64,000 nt of DNA, taken from assembly GCF_900099775.1 (NCBI RefSeq), contig NZ_FMTM01000002.1, forward strand, positions 310,001 to 374,000, read 5' to 3'. The position numbers and the translations under genes are program-made. The notes below the pieces were generated by a model, which ran no database searches, had not been told where the DNA came from, and was given only the letters and a program-made list of their open reading frames with translations. Below, piece by piece: positions 43,793 through 52,083 of the stretch (positions are counted from its first letter, which is position 1; every line of letters starts with the position of its first letter). This DNA is from Rhizobium mongolense subsp. loessense (GTDB taxonomy: Bacteria > Pseudomonadota > Alphaproteobacteria > Rhizobiales > Rhizobiaceae).

Positions 43793-45051
43793 CGACAAAG
43801 GTTCTCAACGTATGGTGGGACAGTCGTGTCGTTGGCCAGTTTACCCAAGACAGGCATGGCGATATCGCCTTTATGTACGGAGAGGCATGGCTTAGCGATC
43901 GGAATACGCCGCCGCTTTCCGCCTCTTTGCCGAAGCGACCGGAACAGTTCTCGCGCCGTGAATGCCGCCCATTTTTCGGAGGCCTTCTGCCTGAAGAAAA
44001 CCAGCGTCTGGTTGCGGCACAGGCTTTGGGCGTTTCGCCGGGCAATGATTTCGCACTTCTCGATCGTTTGGGCGGCGATGTTGCCGGCGCGCTTCAGCTG
44101 CTGCCGGAAGGTGAAGTTCCACCAGATGAGACGATGGATGCCAGAATCCAGCCGACGCCTCTAGATGATGCGGGGATCGTTCGGATATTGGACGCCCTTC
44201 CGAACAGGCCTCTATTGGCCGGCGAAGAGGGCTTGAGGCTATCCTTGGCAGGCGCGCAATCCAAAGTCCCTGTTGTCGTCGTCGATGGCCGGATTGCCCT
44301 TCCGCTGCCGGGTCAGCCAACCACGCACATCTTGAAGCCGCCCATAGCGCGCTTTAAAGGGACCACCGAAAACGAGGCATTCGTGATGAAGCTCGCCGCC
44401 GCGATAGGCCTCAATGTTGCCCCTTTAGAGGCAAGATCTGTGGAGGGGCGTCCATTTCTCTTGGTCGAAAGGTATGATCGCGTGCGCGATAACCTCGGCA
44501 TCATGCGTCGTATCCACCAGGAAGATTTTTGCCAGGCGCTCGGCGTGCCACCGGAAAGCAAATACGCCAGCGAAGGCGGGCCGACTTTCAAGGACTGCTT
44601 CGAGCTATTGCGGCGGGTATCGGCGCGTCCCGCGGCGGATATCGCTAAGCTGCTGGACGCAGCAATTTTCAATCTGATTGTCGGAAATGCCGACGCTCAC
44701 GGCAAGAATTATTCGATCCTCTACGATGATCAGGGGCCGAGGATCGCGCCATTGTATGATTTACTTTCCACGGTGCTTTATCCCGACTTGTCTTCCAAGA
44801 TGGCGATGAGAATCGGTAAAGGAGCAACCATTGCCGAGATAGACGCTGAAGGATGGCAGGTATTCGCGAAAGATGTTGGAGTTGGCCTTGCTTTGGTTCG
44901 TCGACGTGTTGCCGAACTCTGTGGCGCAATCATGCAGGAGAGCGGAGAATCCGGAATCATGTCAGTTGGCGTTCTCGGTGGTCAGGGCGCTCTCGAGGTC
45001 AGCAAAATCGTAAATAATCGCGCGAAGCTTGTATCTCTGACTGTCGGTTAG
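43789..45051 (+). CDS. hipA: HipA-like serine/threonine kinase toxin, 420 aa
   Basis: The N-subdomain starts VLNVWWDSRVVGQFTQDRHG and includes FFGGLLPEENQR. RLSLAGAQSKVPVV (about residues 147-160) is the Gly-rich loop with the Ser that is autophosphorylated in E. coli HipA. The catalytic loop is NLIVGNADAHGKNYS (about 299-313) and the metal-binding Asp is in APLYDLLS. All key residues are present, so the kinase should be active; in E. coli it phosphorylates glutamyl-tRNA synthetase. It overlaps hipB by 4 bp. Confidence 0.92.
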   Translation: MTTKVLNVWWDSRVVGQFTQDRHGDIAFMYGEAWLSDRNTPPLSASLPKRPEQFSRRECRPFFGGLLPEENQRLVAAQALGVSPGNDFALLDRLGGDVAGALQLLPEGEVPPDETMDARIQPTPLDDAGIVRILDALPNRPLLAGEEGLRLSLAGAQSKVPVVVVDGRIALPLPGQPTTHILKPPIARFKGTTENEAFVMKLAAAIGLNVAPLEARSVEGRPFLLVERYDRVRDNLGIMRRIHQEDFCQALGVPPESKYASEGGPTFKDCFELLRRVSARPAADIAKLLDAAIFNLIVGNADAHGKNYSILYDDQGPRIAPLYDLLSTVLYPDLSSKMAMRIGKGATIAEIDAEGWQVFAKDVGVGLALVRRRVAELCGAIMQESGESGIMSVGVLGGQGALEVSKIVNNRAKLVSLTVG

Positions 45052-45212
45052 ATGTCAATTTTGGCCAGAAGCGAGGTGCACTCATGCTCTCGCAGGTGAT
45101 GAGTTGAATTCGGTAAATCGAACTCCAATGCATATTCTATGTTTGCTAGGGTGCTTGAGAGTTCATCCATAGGCCGCCCGGTCGCGCAAGTCTTTCATTA
45201 GGCATTATCTAA

Positions 45213-45600
45213 ATGGCAAAAACTAACCTTGTTCGCCCGAGCCGCGATGGCGATCAGTCTCACTACCTTTGGGCAGTGCGACGATGCTTAAAGCTATTGT
45301 CCGCCAACACCGACCTTGTGCAAGTTACTATCGAGGGGATATCGCCAACAGAAGGTTGAGCCGGGCAACCGTCACGGCCGCAGAAGACGTTGTCGACATC
45401 ACCGAATATTTCGGCAGCGAGGATTTTGCGGATGCACGGCTCGTGCGTTACATGCAACTCAAGCATTCAACTTTGCACGCGCATCAGCCAGCCAATGGAG
45501 GAGAGAAATCAATCACGGGCTTCGCGGAGCGGTACAGGGAGTTGCTCAAGACCTTCGCTGAAGATGCGTGGCTGCGGAATTATGGCGGTCTTGGTTGGAC
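45213..45600 (+). pseudogene. Frameshifted 5' fragment of a large, possibly defence-related gene
   Basis: From the ATG at 45213 the frame reads MAKTNLVRPSRDGDQSHYLW and continues with AVRRCLKLLSANTDLVQVTI and EGISPTEG before a stop at 45357. The next frame continues VTAAEDVVDITEYFGSEDFA, DARLVRYMQLKHSTLHA and GFAERYRELLKTF. The two halves join smoothly, so one frameshift broke one gene. MQLKHST recalls the QxK motif of restriction-like nuclease domains at the N terminus of large ATPases, which I can only suggest. The rest of the gene is missing. Confidence 0.55.
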
Positions 45601-45777
45601 GAAGCTCGAAACGGCTGAACTACATTCGCAAGGCCCAAAAGAAGAAGATGGCGGGCAACGCATTTGCCCGCCTGGACGAGTACTGGGACCGTCAAAGTGT
45701 CTCACACAAGAGCCAAAATCGCCCAGTGAGACAAATCGACGAAAAAATCTTGAAAAATCAATGTGAAAATAAAGAGG

Positions 45778-45808
45778 TGGTGGGCCCGGAGAGGACTTAA
45801 ACCTCTTT
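45778..45808 (-). other. tRNA 3'-end-like sequence, possible attachment site
   Basis: On the minus strand AGAGG-TTTAAGT-CCTCT forms a perfect T-arm with a nearly canonical loop and is followed by CCGGGCCCACCA. This resembles the 3' end of tRNA-Ile, with one extra C in the acceptor strand. No D-arm or anticodon arm follows. It overlaps the last codons of the DUF983 gene. It may be a relic attachment site of the hipBA island. Confidence 0.4.
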
Positions 45809-46192
45809 CGACGCAGGAGAGGCGCGGGCTAGCTTGCCCTCTTCCGCCTTGTAGAAATATTGGCTGGCGACCAACCATCCCTTCAGCGGCCGCAAGGGCG
45901 GGATGCAAGTAGCCAGCATAAAGGGACCGGTGACCAGCAGATGGACCCACAAGGGCGCGCTATACTGGACCTCGAGCCACACGCCGAGCAGGACACTTGG
46001 CACGCAAGCGAAGCAGATGACGAAAAATGCCGGACCATCCGCCGGATCGGCGAAACCGTAGTCGAGGCCGCAGACTTCGCATTCGGGCCTAATTTTCAGG
46101 AAGCCGTTGAAAATGTGCCCCTGGCCACAGCGCGGGCATCGTCCTTTGAGCCCGGTGGTCGTCGGCGGAATTGGTGGCCACTCCGTTTGCAT
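45797..46192 (-). CDS. DUF983 family membrane protein, 131 aa
   Basis: TTTGLKGRCPRCGQGHIFNGF followed by CEVCGLDYGFADPADGPAF holds two CxxC knuckles (about residues 19-40), and two membrane segments follow (about 50-70 and 77-96). This is the complete DUF983 layout. The role is unknown; in alphaproteobacteria such genes often lie near cytochrome oxidase assembly or cell-envelope genes. It is the intact counterpart of the relic at 5930-6074. A tRNA-end-like sequence overlaps its last codons. Confidence 0.85.
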   Translation of the reverse strand: MQTEWPPIPPTTTGLKGRCPRCGQGHIFNGFLKIRPECEVCGLDYGFADPADGPAFFVICFACVPSVLLGVWLEVQYSAPLWVHLLVTGPFMLATCIPPLRPLKGWLVASQYFYKAEEGKLARASPASKEV

Positions 46193-46340
46193 GACGAAAG
46201 ATCCTTATACAGCACATGCAGGTATGCACGTATTGAATGAATTCATTTGACTGCATTCAATATAGTTACATTTTTCCAATTGATGCGATATGGCATATTG
46301 CCGCGGAGCTCACCTCGGATCAATTGACATGCGGACCAAT

Positions 46341-47744
46341 CTAGAAGAAGGACGCCGCGAGTTCAGGTGAGCCTTCAAGTGCGTGCCCCATGAATTCGAG
46401 ACTACCCCGCAGCTTTTCGCGGTCGATAGGGCCACCAAGGCAGACGCGCACCGCTTCCAGCGCCTGACCTTCGACCGTGAACGCGTCGCTGGCGACGACG
46501 CCAATGCCCGAGGCGCGCATGTGGCTGCCGAAGGTCGACCGCGTCCAGCCGTTCGTCAGCGGCAGCCAGATGTTGAAGCTGATGGGATCGCCCCGATAGC
46601 TACCGGGCGGAAGGATGGCTGCGACCAGTTCCTGGCGTGCCGCTGCCTCCTTGCGGATGAATCGAAGGATGACATCGGCGGTGCCATCCTCGATCCACCG
46701 TGTGGCAAGCGCCATGTTGAGCGGAGACGCCATGACATTGTTGGCACGCATGGCACTGACGAAGGGCCAGATCGCCTTGGTATCCGGTGCGACGACATAG
46801 GCCAGCCGGAGCCCGGCGCCGATGCATTTCGCCAAGCCGCCGATATGCCAGGTGAGGTCCGGAGCCATTGCTGCAAACGGCGGCGGCGCATGCAGCGGAA
46901 TGAAGCCATAGGCGTCGTCTTCAATGATCGGGACGTGATATTTGCGCGCCACTGCGCAAATCTCTTCGCGCCGCCGCTCTGGGACAGTCAGGGTAAGCGG
47001 GTTCTGCAGGGTCGGGTTCAGATAAATTCCCTTGGGTTTCAATCTCTCGCAGGCTTCGGCAAAGGCTTCGGGCAAAATGCCATCAGCGTCCATCGGCAGA
47101 CCCGAAAGATTGATGCGCAGTTGCGCCGCAATCGAGCGGATGCCGGGATAGGTGATGCATTCCGACAGGATGGTTTCAGAGGGCTTTGCCAGCAGGCCGC
47201 AAATCGCCAGCAGAGCCGGGTGAGCGCCGGGCGTCACGAAAATACGCTCCTGCGACGGAACAAGGCCGCGACGGCTGAGCCAGATGGCTGCGGCCGCCTT
47301 GTCCATGCCCGAGCCGCCAAATCCCTGATAGCGCAAAAGCGGGACAAGGCTGGAAGCCACTGCCGAGATGCCCTCGCGCATCCGCGTGATCAATTCCGGA
47401 TCGGTCGGCTCCGGCGGCATATTCATCGAAAGGTCGATCGCCGACATACGGCGCGGATCGGGGGCGGTGTCGGACCCAAATCCCCGGCGCTCCTTGTCGG
47501 CCCCGCCAGTGACGAACGTGCCGCGGCCAACGTGCGAGGCCACCAGTCCGCGCTTCTGCGCCTCGGCATAACCACGCGCGACGGTGGTGAAATCGATATC
47601 CAGATGTTTCGCCAACTCGCGCTGCGGCGGCAGACGATCCCCGATGGCCAGATGACCGCTGCGCAAATCCATCTCGATAAGGTCGGCGATGGCCATGTAG
47701 CGGGGGCTGTTGCTTCGGCTGAGGTCGGGTCGCCAGTCTTTCAT
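46341..47744 (-). CDS. MocR/PdxR-type regulator (GntR helix-turn-helix fused to aminotransferase), 467 aa
   Basis: The winged helix SPRYMAIADLIEMDLRSGHL, then AIGDRLPPQRELAKHLDIDFTTVARGYAEAQKRGLV (about residues 13-70) and GRGTFVTGG are the GntR part. The PLP fold follows: GAHPALLAICGLLAKP, YLNPTLQNPLTLT, PIIEDDAYGF and HIGGLAKCIGAGLRLAYVV with the PLP Lys. Such proteins sense amino acids or PLP and control nearby transport or vitamin genes. A perfect 14-bp palindrome lies 42 bp upstream. The start at 47744 fits the domain; no target gene is next to it. Confidence 0.85.
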   Translation of the reverse strand: MKDWRPDLSRSNSPRYMAIADLIEMDLRSGHLAIGDRLPPQRELAKHLDIDFTTVARGYAEAQKRGLVASHVGRGTFVTGGADKERRGFGSDTAPDPRRMSAIDLSMNMPPEPTDPELITRMREGISAVASSLVPLLRYQGFGGSGMDKAAAAIWLSRRGLVPSQERIFVTPGAHPALLAICGLLAKPSETILSECITYPGIRSIAAQLRINLSGLPMDADGILPEAFAEACERLKPKGIYLNPTLQNPLTLTVPERRREEICAVARKYHVPIIEDDAYGFIPLHAPPPFAAMAPDLTWHIGGLAKCIGAGLRLAYVVAPDTKAIWPFVSAMRANNVMASPLNMALATRWIEDGTADVILRFIRKEAAARQELVAAILPPGSYRGDPISFNIWLPLTNGWTRSTFGSHMRASGIGVVASDAFTVEGQALEAVRVCLGGPIDREKLRGSLEFMGHALEGSPELAASFF

Positions 47745-47785
47745 CGGAATATCACTATGTCCTTCTTCATCGGAATTGACTGTAT

Positions 47786-47799
47786 ATTGTTGCAACAAT
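47786..47799. promoter_or_regulatory. Palindromic site upstream of the MocR-type gene
   Basis: ATTGTTGCAACAAT is a perfect 14-bp palindrome 42 bp before the start codon, a likely autoregulatory site. Confidence 0.6.
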
Positions 47800-48160
47800 C
47801 TTCTGTCACGAAGAATGTCTCAAACACCGATGCGAATTTCGGCCAGTTAAGCCCATTCAAGCGATTGGCAGCCAAGACCCACAGCCGTGCGGTCGCCGCG
47901 GCTTGAAAGAATTGGCCGCTTGCTGCATCTCCAGGTCCAGCAGATCACTAGGCATCAAGCTTTTTGCCGTTGGCATTCAGCCTCGACTTTCCGCTGCATT
48001 CAAACGGTTTTTGCGGCCGAACATTGGCTTAGCACCAAAAGTTGCCCCGCAGAGATACGAGACAACGATCTGGAAGTCCTGCAGAAACAGAGAACGAAAG
48101 CGCGGCCACGATCACCGGCCACATCCGATCTTGCCAGTTCAACCACTTGCAAGGAAGAGA

Positions 48161-48184
48161 AAAGCCGCCCAGAGCAGCGGCTTT
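48161..48184 (-). terminator. Terminator of the small periplasmic protein gene
   Basis: AAAGCCGC (48161-48168) and GCGGCTTT (48177-48184) form an 8-bp stem with an 8-base loop. On the minus strand it ends CTTTTCTC. It lies 21 bp after the stop. Confidence 0.7.
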
Positions 48185-48204
48185 CAGGTGCGCGGTGATA
48201 GCGG

Positions 48205-48651
48205 TCAGGCGTGGCGGGCCTCGCGTGAAATCGCTCCATCGAGATTGGCGATCTGATGCTCTATCACGTGATAATGAAAAGCGGATATCGTGCCGTCGCT
48301 CAGAGCCATCTGGACGGCCTGCCTGTGGATCGCGGCTTCTTCCGAACGGAGATCACGAACTTCAGCGGCGCTGAGCAGCCTTCGGCCCCTGTCAGCCGCG
48401 ATACGGCCGTCGGCGGCACGGATCTCAGCAAGTATGGCGTCCAATCGGCTGTCGGGGATGAACATCGGCATTGGATCCTCAAGCGGGTCATCGTCGCCTG
48501 GCTCGGTCCGAACCCAATGATCGCGACGATCATGCTTGCCGGCGTGCGCACCGTGTGAAGCACGCGAAGCATGGGATGCAGCGAAGGCGGTTGCTAGTGG
48601 GACAGATATAAGGATGGCGGTGAGCGCCGTCTTAACAATCAAAGAGCGCAT
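48205..48651 (-). CDS. Periplasmic protein of unknown function, 148 aa
   Basis: A signal peptide (MRSLIVKTALTAILISVPLA, ending AFAAS) is followed by a His-rich stretch (SHASRASHGAHAGKHDRRDH) and a C-terminal helical domain with RLDAILAEIRAADGRIAADRG and LLSAAEVRDLRSEEAAIHRQA. The helical part resembles short periplasmic sensor or chaperone proteins such as DUF1236/Spy-like, but I cannot assign one. The start has the strong site TAAGGAGATGCAAA. A terminator follows the gene. Confidence 0.7.
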   Translation of the reverse strand: MRSLIVKTALTAILISVPLATAFAASHASRASHGAHAGKHDRRDHWVRTEPGDDDPLEDPMPMFIPDSRLDAILAEIRAADGRIAADRGRRLLSAAEVRDLRSEEAAIHRQAVQMALSDGTISAFHYHVIEHQIANLDGAISREARHA

Positions 48652-49316
48652 TTTGCATCTCCTTAATGTGGAGGACGATTGTCTTTTCATCCTCGCGTGC
48701 GCAGTGTCGTCCAGTTCCGTCGGGTCGCGGTGGTCACTCATCGCCGGCGGTTCTCGACCTGCAGCGAGACAGGATAGAACCTTGTGAGCGAGACCTGTAA
48801 TTAACAAAAGATAATTTTTGCCGCTTCTGGACGTTCCGCAATCCAGCCTACCTTTGCGTCATGGCGGTGGAATAGTGGCGGAGAGTGGCGAAGGCTCTGC
48901 CTGCCATGACAGAAATGACCCAAAAGTGCCCCCCTGACGAAACTCCGCCCACGTTCGACGAGGTGCTTTCGAGCGTTCCAAAACACCTGAATGACGGCTC
49001 CGCCGCGAAGGCATAATTGACGAAGTGTCTTTCGGCGCATAGAAGTTTGACCCCACCGTGTGCATTGACCGTGTGCATTGAACATTGACCCCAACAGCCC
49101 GCTAAATTCAGCAATCGAAGAAATGAGATACCCTGCTTCCGCCAGGGTCAATGTTCTGCGCAAGGGGTCAAACCTCCGTGCATTTTTCTCATGCCGAGGC
49201 AGGCACTGGAGAAAGTCGAGTGCAGTGGCGGTGGATCCTTTTGGTCAGCCATGTTCTTTCGCCCATTACCGCAGTGATGACGAATCTGGGGAACTCGTAG
49301 AGCAACGGACTCATGG
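48652..49316. other. Gene-free region holding an IS-end relic
   Basis: No gene is supported in 665 bp. Its main content is the nested inverted-repeat relic at 49045-49173. Confidence 0.5.
49045..49173. mobile_element. 129-bp relic of an insertion sequence with nested inverted repeats
   Basis: GTTTGACCCC (49045-49054) faces GGGGTCAAAC (49164-49173), and inside it GAACATTGACCC (49080-49091) faces GGGTCAATGTTC (49145-49156). Nested terminal repeats of the GGGGTCAA type are seen at IS21-family ends. Only 53 bp lie between the inner repeats, so the transposase genes are gone. Related pieces are at 38461-38508. Confidence 0.55.
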
Positions 49317-50195
49317 TTAAGTGCATCGCCTCATTTCTTCGGCGATCCATGATCGGAAATGCTTCACCTGGATCTTGGTGGCACTAGAGGAGGCAGTCAG
49401 CACCCTGTAGCAGTAGGACGACGGAACGAACAGATCGGCAGCCATAACAAGTCTGCCCGCCAAAATGTCATCAGACGCGATCGCTGCGGATACCAGCGCC
49501 ACCCCGTCACCCGACACCGCCGCCTGGACGAGCAACCCGGCATGGCTGAAGGCTCGGGTGAAAGACAATGTCTTCCCGAGCATGCCTCGCGCTTCCAGCA
49601 ACAGCATCCAAGGGTGCGTTGAACCTTCATAGATTATTGGAAGGCCATCTATGTCATCGATCAAGAGGTCCGGGCGCCCTGACCTTTCAAGAAGGCTTGG
49701 GCTCGCGACCATCACGAAGCGATCCGGAAACGTCAAGTCGTCTGCCGCATGCGGTTCATACCTCGCATGTCGGACCACGACGTCACATTTGCCCGAGTTT
49801 AGCGGTACCGGCTCATCTGTCGCCTCCAGCCTAAAGTCGACCTCTGGATGGGCGAGGTTGAAGCGCGGGAGTCTTGGGATGAGCCATTTCATTGCGAATG
49901 AATGAGTCGTCGAAACCCGCAGCACCCGGTCGCCGCCGCCATCAGCAAGGTCGCTTATTTTCTGGTCGAGCAGCAGAACTGCCTTGGCAACAGTCTCGGC
50001 AAGTTCTTTGCCTTTATCGGTAATCGTCACACCGCGCGCGTGCCGCTCGAACAGGGGGAAGCCCAGAGTTTGTTCAAGAGTCTTGATCTGCTGGCTCACG
50101 GCAGCCGGTGTCTTATGAAGTTCAAGCGACGCAAGCTTGAAGCTCTGCCAGCGCGCGGCGCATTCGAAGTCAACAAGTCCCGCGAGGCTGCGCAT
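49317..50195 (-). CDS. LysR-family transcription regulator (GcvA-like), 292 aa
   Basis: The helix-turn-helix (LVDFECAARWQSFKLASLEL and HKTPAAVSQQIKTLEQTLGF, about residues 7-47) with PLFERHARGVTITDKGKELA is followed by the effector domain. LRVSTTHSFAMKWLIPRLPRF and HPEVDFRLEATDEPVPL are typical of the GcvA/AmpR subgroup. It is divergent from the epimerase-LysE pair, 110 bp away, and probably controls it. Confidence 0.88.
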   Translation of the reverse strand: MRSLAGLVDFECAARWQSFKLASLELHKTPAAVSQQIKTLEQTLGFPLFERHARGVTITDKGKELAETVAKAVLLLDQKISDLADGGGDRVLRVSTTHSFAMKWLIPRLPRFNLAHPEVDFRLEATDEPVPLNSGKCDVVVRHARYEPHAADDLTFPDRFVMVASPSLLERSGRPDLLIDDIDGLPIIYEGSTHPWMLLLEARGMLGKTLSFTRAFSHAGLLVQAAVSGDGVALVSAAIASDDILAGRLVMAADLFVPSSYCYRVLTASSSATKIQVKHFRSWIAEEMRRCT

Positions 50196-50305
50196 TTGTC
50201 AGTCCATAATGACATAGGAATTCTTATTCATCGGCTTAGTATTTGTCGGTTGCGCTGTCAATAGATGCGTGGGAATCAAGGGGTCAGTCAGGAGCTACAA
50301 TCACC

Positions 50306-51235
50306 ATGCAAAAAAATGCCTTAGTCATAGGCGGAACCCGCTTTTTCGGCCGGCTGTTGGTAAGGCGGCTTCTCGAAGCTGGCCTCAACGTAACCGTGGC
50401 GACCCGAGGGATCACTTCGGACGACTTCGGGTCTACCGTTAGCCGCGTCACGGTCGACCGGCGCGACAAAGTTGCCATGGAGCGTGCCTTTGCTGGAAGA
50501 GGAGACTTTGACGTCATCTTCGACCAGATGTGCTATAGTCCGCTCGACGCTCGGATATCGGAATCTGTCTTCGCCGGGAGAGTGGGCCGTTACATCATGG
50601 CGTCGACCATCGAGGTCTATGCACATTTGCTCTGGGCCAAAAGAGCTCCGTTCGACGAAGATCTCATCGATCTGAGCAACGAGCGCGCAAATCCCGAATT
50701 CCCCTGGCACGACGAGGCATACTCCGAAAGCCTCTATGGGGAAGCCAAACGCGCTGCTGAGGTTTGGTTTCATCAGTCCGGCATACTGCCGGTCGTCAGC
50801 GTTCGGATCGGGCATATTCTGTCTGGGCCGGACGATTTCACCGGCCGGCTTCGAAGCTATGTTGATCGGGTATCCAGCGGCCGACCGCTCTTTTATTCGA
50901 TCAACAAGGGCAAGAGTTCGTTTTTCAACCCCGCCGGAATAGCCGACTTTCTCTACTGGGCTGGGCAACAGACCTTTACTGGTGCGATCAATGCATGCGC
51001 GAACGGCACGTTGACGGCTCTGGATATCCATCAAGCGGTCGCATCAGTCATGGGAAGAGAGGCTCAATCGGAGCCCATGACCGGGATTAGCCGAGCCGCA
51101 GTACTCAGTCCATATGACTTCCCCGCCGATTACGCGATGTCGAGCAAAAGGGCTATTTCTCTAGGCTACAAAGCGCCAGATGTTTTTCAGTGGTTGCCCG
51201 GTGTCATTGCCGCACACCTCAAGCCCGCACGGTAG
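50306..51235 (+). CDS. NAD-dependent epimerase/dehydratase (extended SDR), 309 aa
   Basis: The Rossmann motif is ALVIGGTRFFGRLLVRRLLE near residue 5, followed by AFAGRGDFDVIFDQMCYSPL. The catalytic residues would be in SESLYGEAKRAAEVW (Y-x-x-x-K, about 164). The gene resembles RNA-binding-protein/isoflavone-reductase-like SDRs of sugar nucleotide type, but no substrate can be assigned. The start at 50306 follows AGGAGCTACAATCACC. lysE-like gene follows after 7 bp, so the two form an operon under the divergent LysR protein. Confidence 0.85.
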   Translation: MQKNALVIGGTRFFGRLLVRRLLEAGLNVTVATRGITSDDFGSTVSRVTVDRRDKVAMERAFAGRGDFDVIFDQMCYSPLDARISESVFAGRVGRYIMASTIEVYAHLLWAKRAPFDEDLIDLSNERANPEFPWHDEAYSESLYGEAKRAAEVWFHQSGILPVVSVRIGHILSGPDDFTGRLRSYVDRVSSGRPLFYSINKGKSSFFNPAGIADFLYWAGQQTFTGAINACANGTLTALDIHQAVASVMGREAQSEPMTGISRAAVLSPYDFPADYAMSSKRAISLGYKAPDVFQWLPGVIAAHLKPAR

Positions 51236-51242
51236 GCCCAGC

Positions 51243-51872
51243 ATGTTCGCAATGGAAACGATCGCTTCGTTCGTGCTTGCCTCTAGCCTCGTAGTCCTCG
51301 TGCCAGGCCCAGCAACCTTTTTTGTGATGGGACAGGCCGGACGGGGCATGGCCGCCGCCGCCGGAGGCATTGCGGGAATTGTCGTTGGTGACATAGTCCT
51401 TATTACAGGTGCAGGCCTAGGTTTTGCGGCGCTCGTCGCCCAATGGCCTTTTCTAATTGATGCAATCAAGGTCTTTGGATCAGCTTATGTGGCCTACATC
51501 GGAATAGGGCTGATCAGGCAGGCGTTGAGTTCCCGGGGCAGCATGGACAGCCGCGGTGAGGTTGTTCCGCCCCGGCGCCAATTTGCCAAGGGAATTGCGC
51601 TGACGCTTTCCAATCCAAAACCGATTATATTTTTCGCAGGCTTCTTTCCCGCATTTCTACCGCTCGGCCACCAGCCGACCTTACTGGGGTTCTATGCATT
51701 GGGCGCGATTTTTCAGGTAGTTAATGTGTGCTACTTTGCTGCGTTGACGCTCTTGGTCCGGCTGTTCAGCCGGAGCCTCTCAAGGGCAGTTTTCCAGGCA
51801 GCGACCCTCAATCTGCTGAGCGGCATCGCCTTGTTAATTTGCAGCGGCATCCTCCTCGCTACCCTTCTGTGA
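51243..51872 (+). CDS. LysE/RhtB-family amino-acid exporter, 209 aa
   Basis: Six hydrophobic segments and the N-terminal motif LVPGPATFFVMGQAGRGMAA (about residues 16-35, family G-P-x(3)-V-x(3)-G-x-x-G) are diagnostic. KGIALTLSNPKPIIFFAGFF is the second conserved segment. Members export amino acids or homoserine lactones. It starts 7 bp after the epimerase stop. Confidence 0.88.
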   Translation: MFAMETIASFVLASSLVVLVPGPATFFVMGQAGRGMAAAAGGIAGIVVGDIVLITGAGLGFAALVAQWPFLIDAIKVFGSAYVAYIGIGLIRQALSSRGSMDSRGEVVPPRRQFAKGIALTLSNPKPIIFFAGFFPAFLPLGHQPTLLGFYALGAIFQVVNVCYFAALTLLVRLFSRSLSRAVFQAATLNLLSGIALLICSGILLATLL

Positions 51873-52083
51873 GCTGAGGCAAATTGGACGAAGTAAGAGA
51901 TCCGGTGCGCGAATGCGCTCACAGCCGAGTGGAACACCGCGAGACTTGCGCAATTCCATTTCAGCGGGCTGATGAACGCTTCGAACCCGTCGCCTGGTGG
52001 GTGGGGCTCTTCGACGCTGTCTCGACGTCTTTCGCCTGAGGCGCGACATAAAGTTCGGCCGCGCATATCGCGGCCGATCATCG

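Larger units (their letters stand above)
47745..48204. other. Control region of the MocR-type gene, otherwise empty
   Basis: It contains the palindrome 47786-47799 and the terminator 48161-48184. No gene is supported in the 460 bp, so the expected divergent target gene of the MocR regulator is missing. Confidence 0.5.

Noticed and set aside
46383..47906. 507-codon plus-strand open frame opposite the MocR-type gene
   Set aside because: Shadow of the regulator; the minus-strand product has clear GntR and aminotransferase motifs, this one none.
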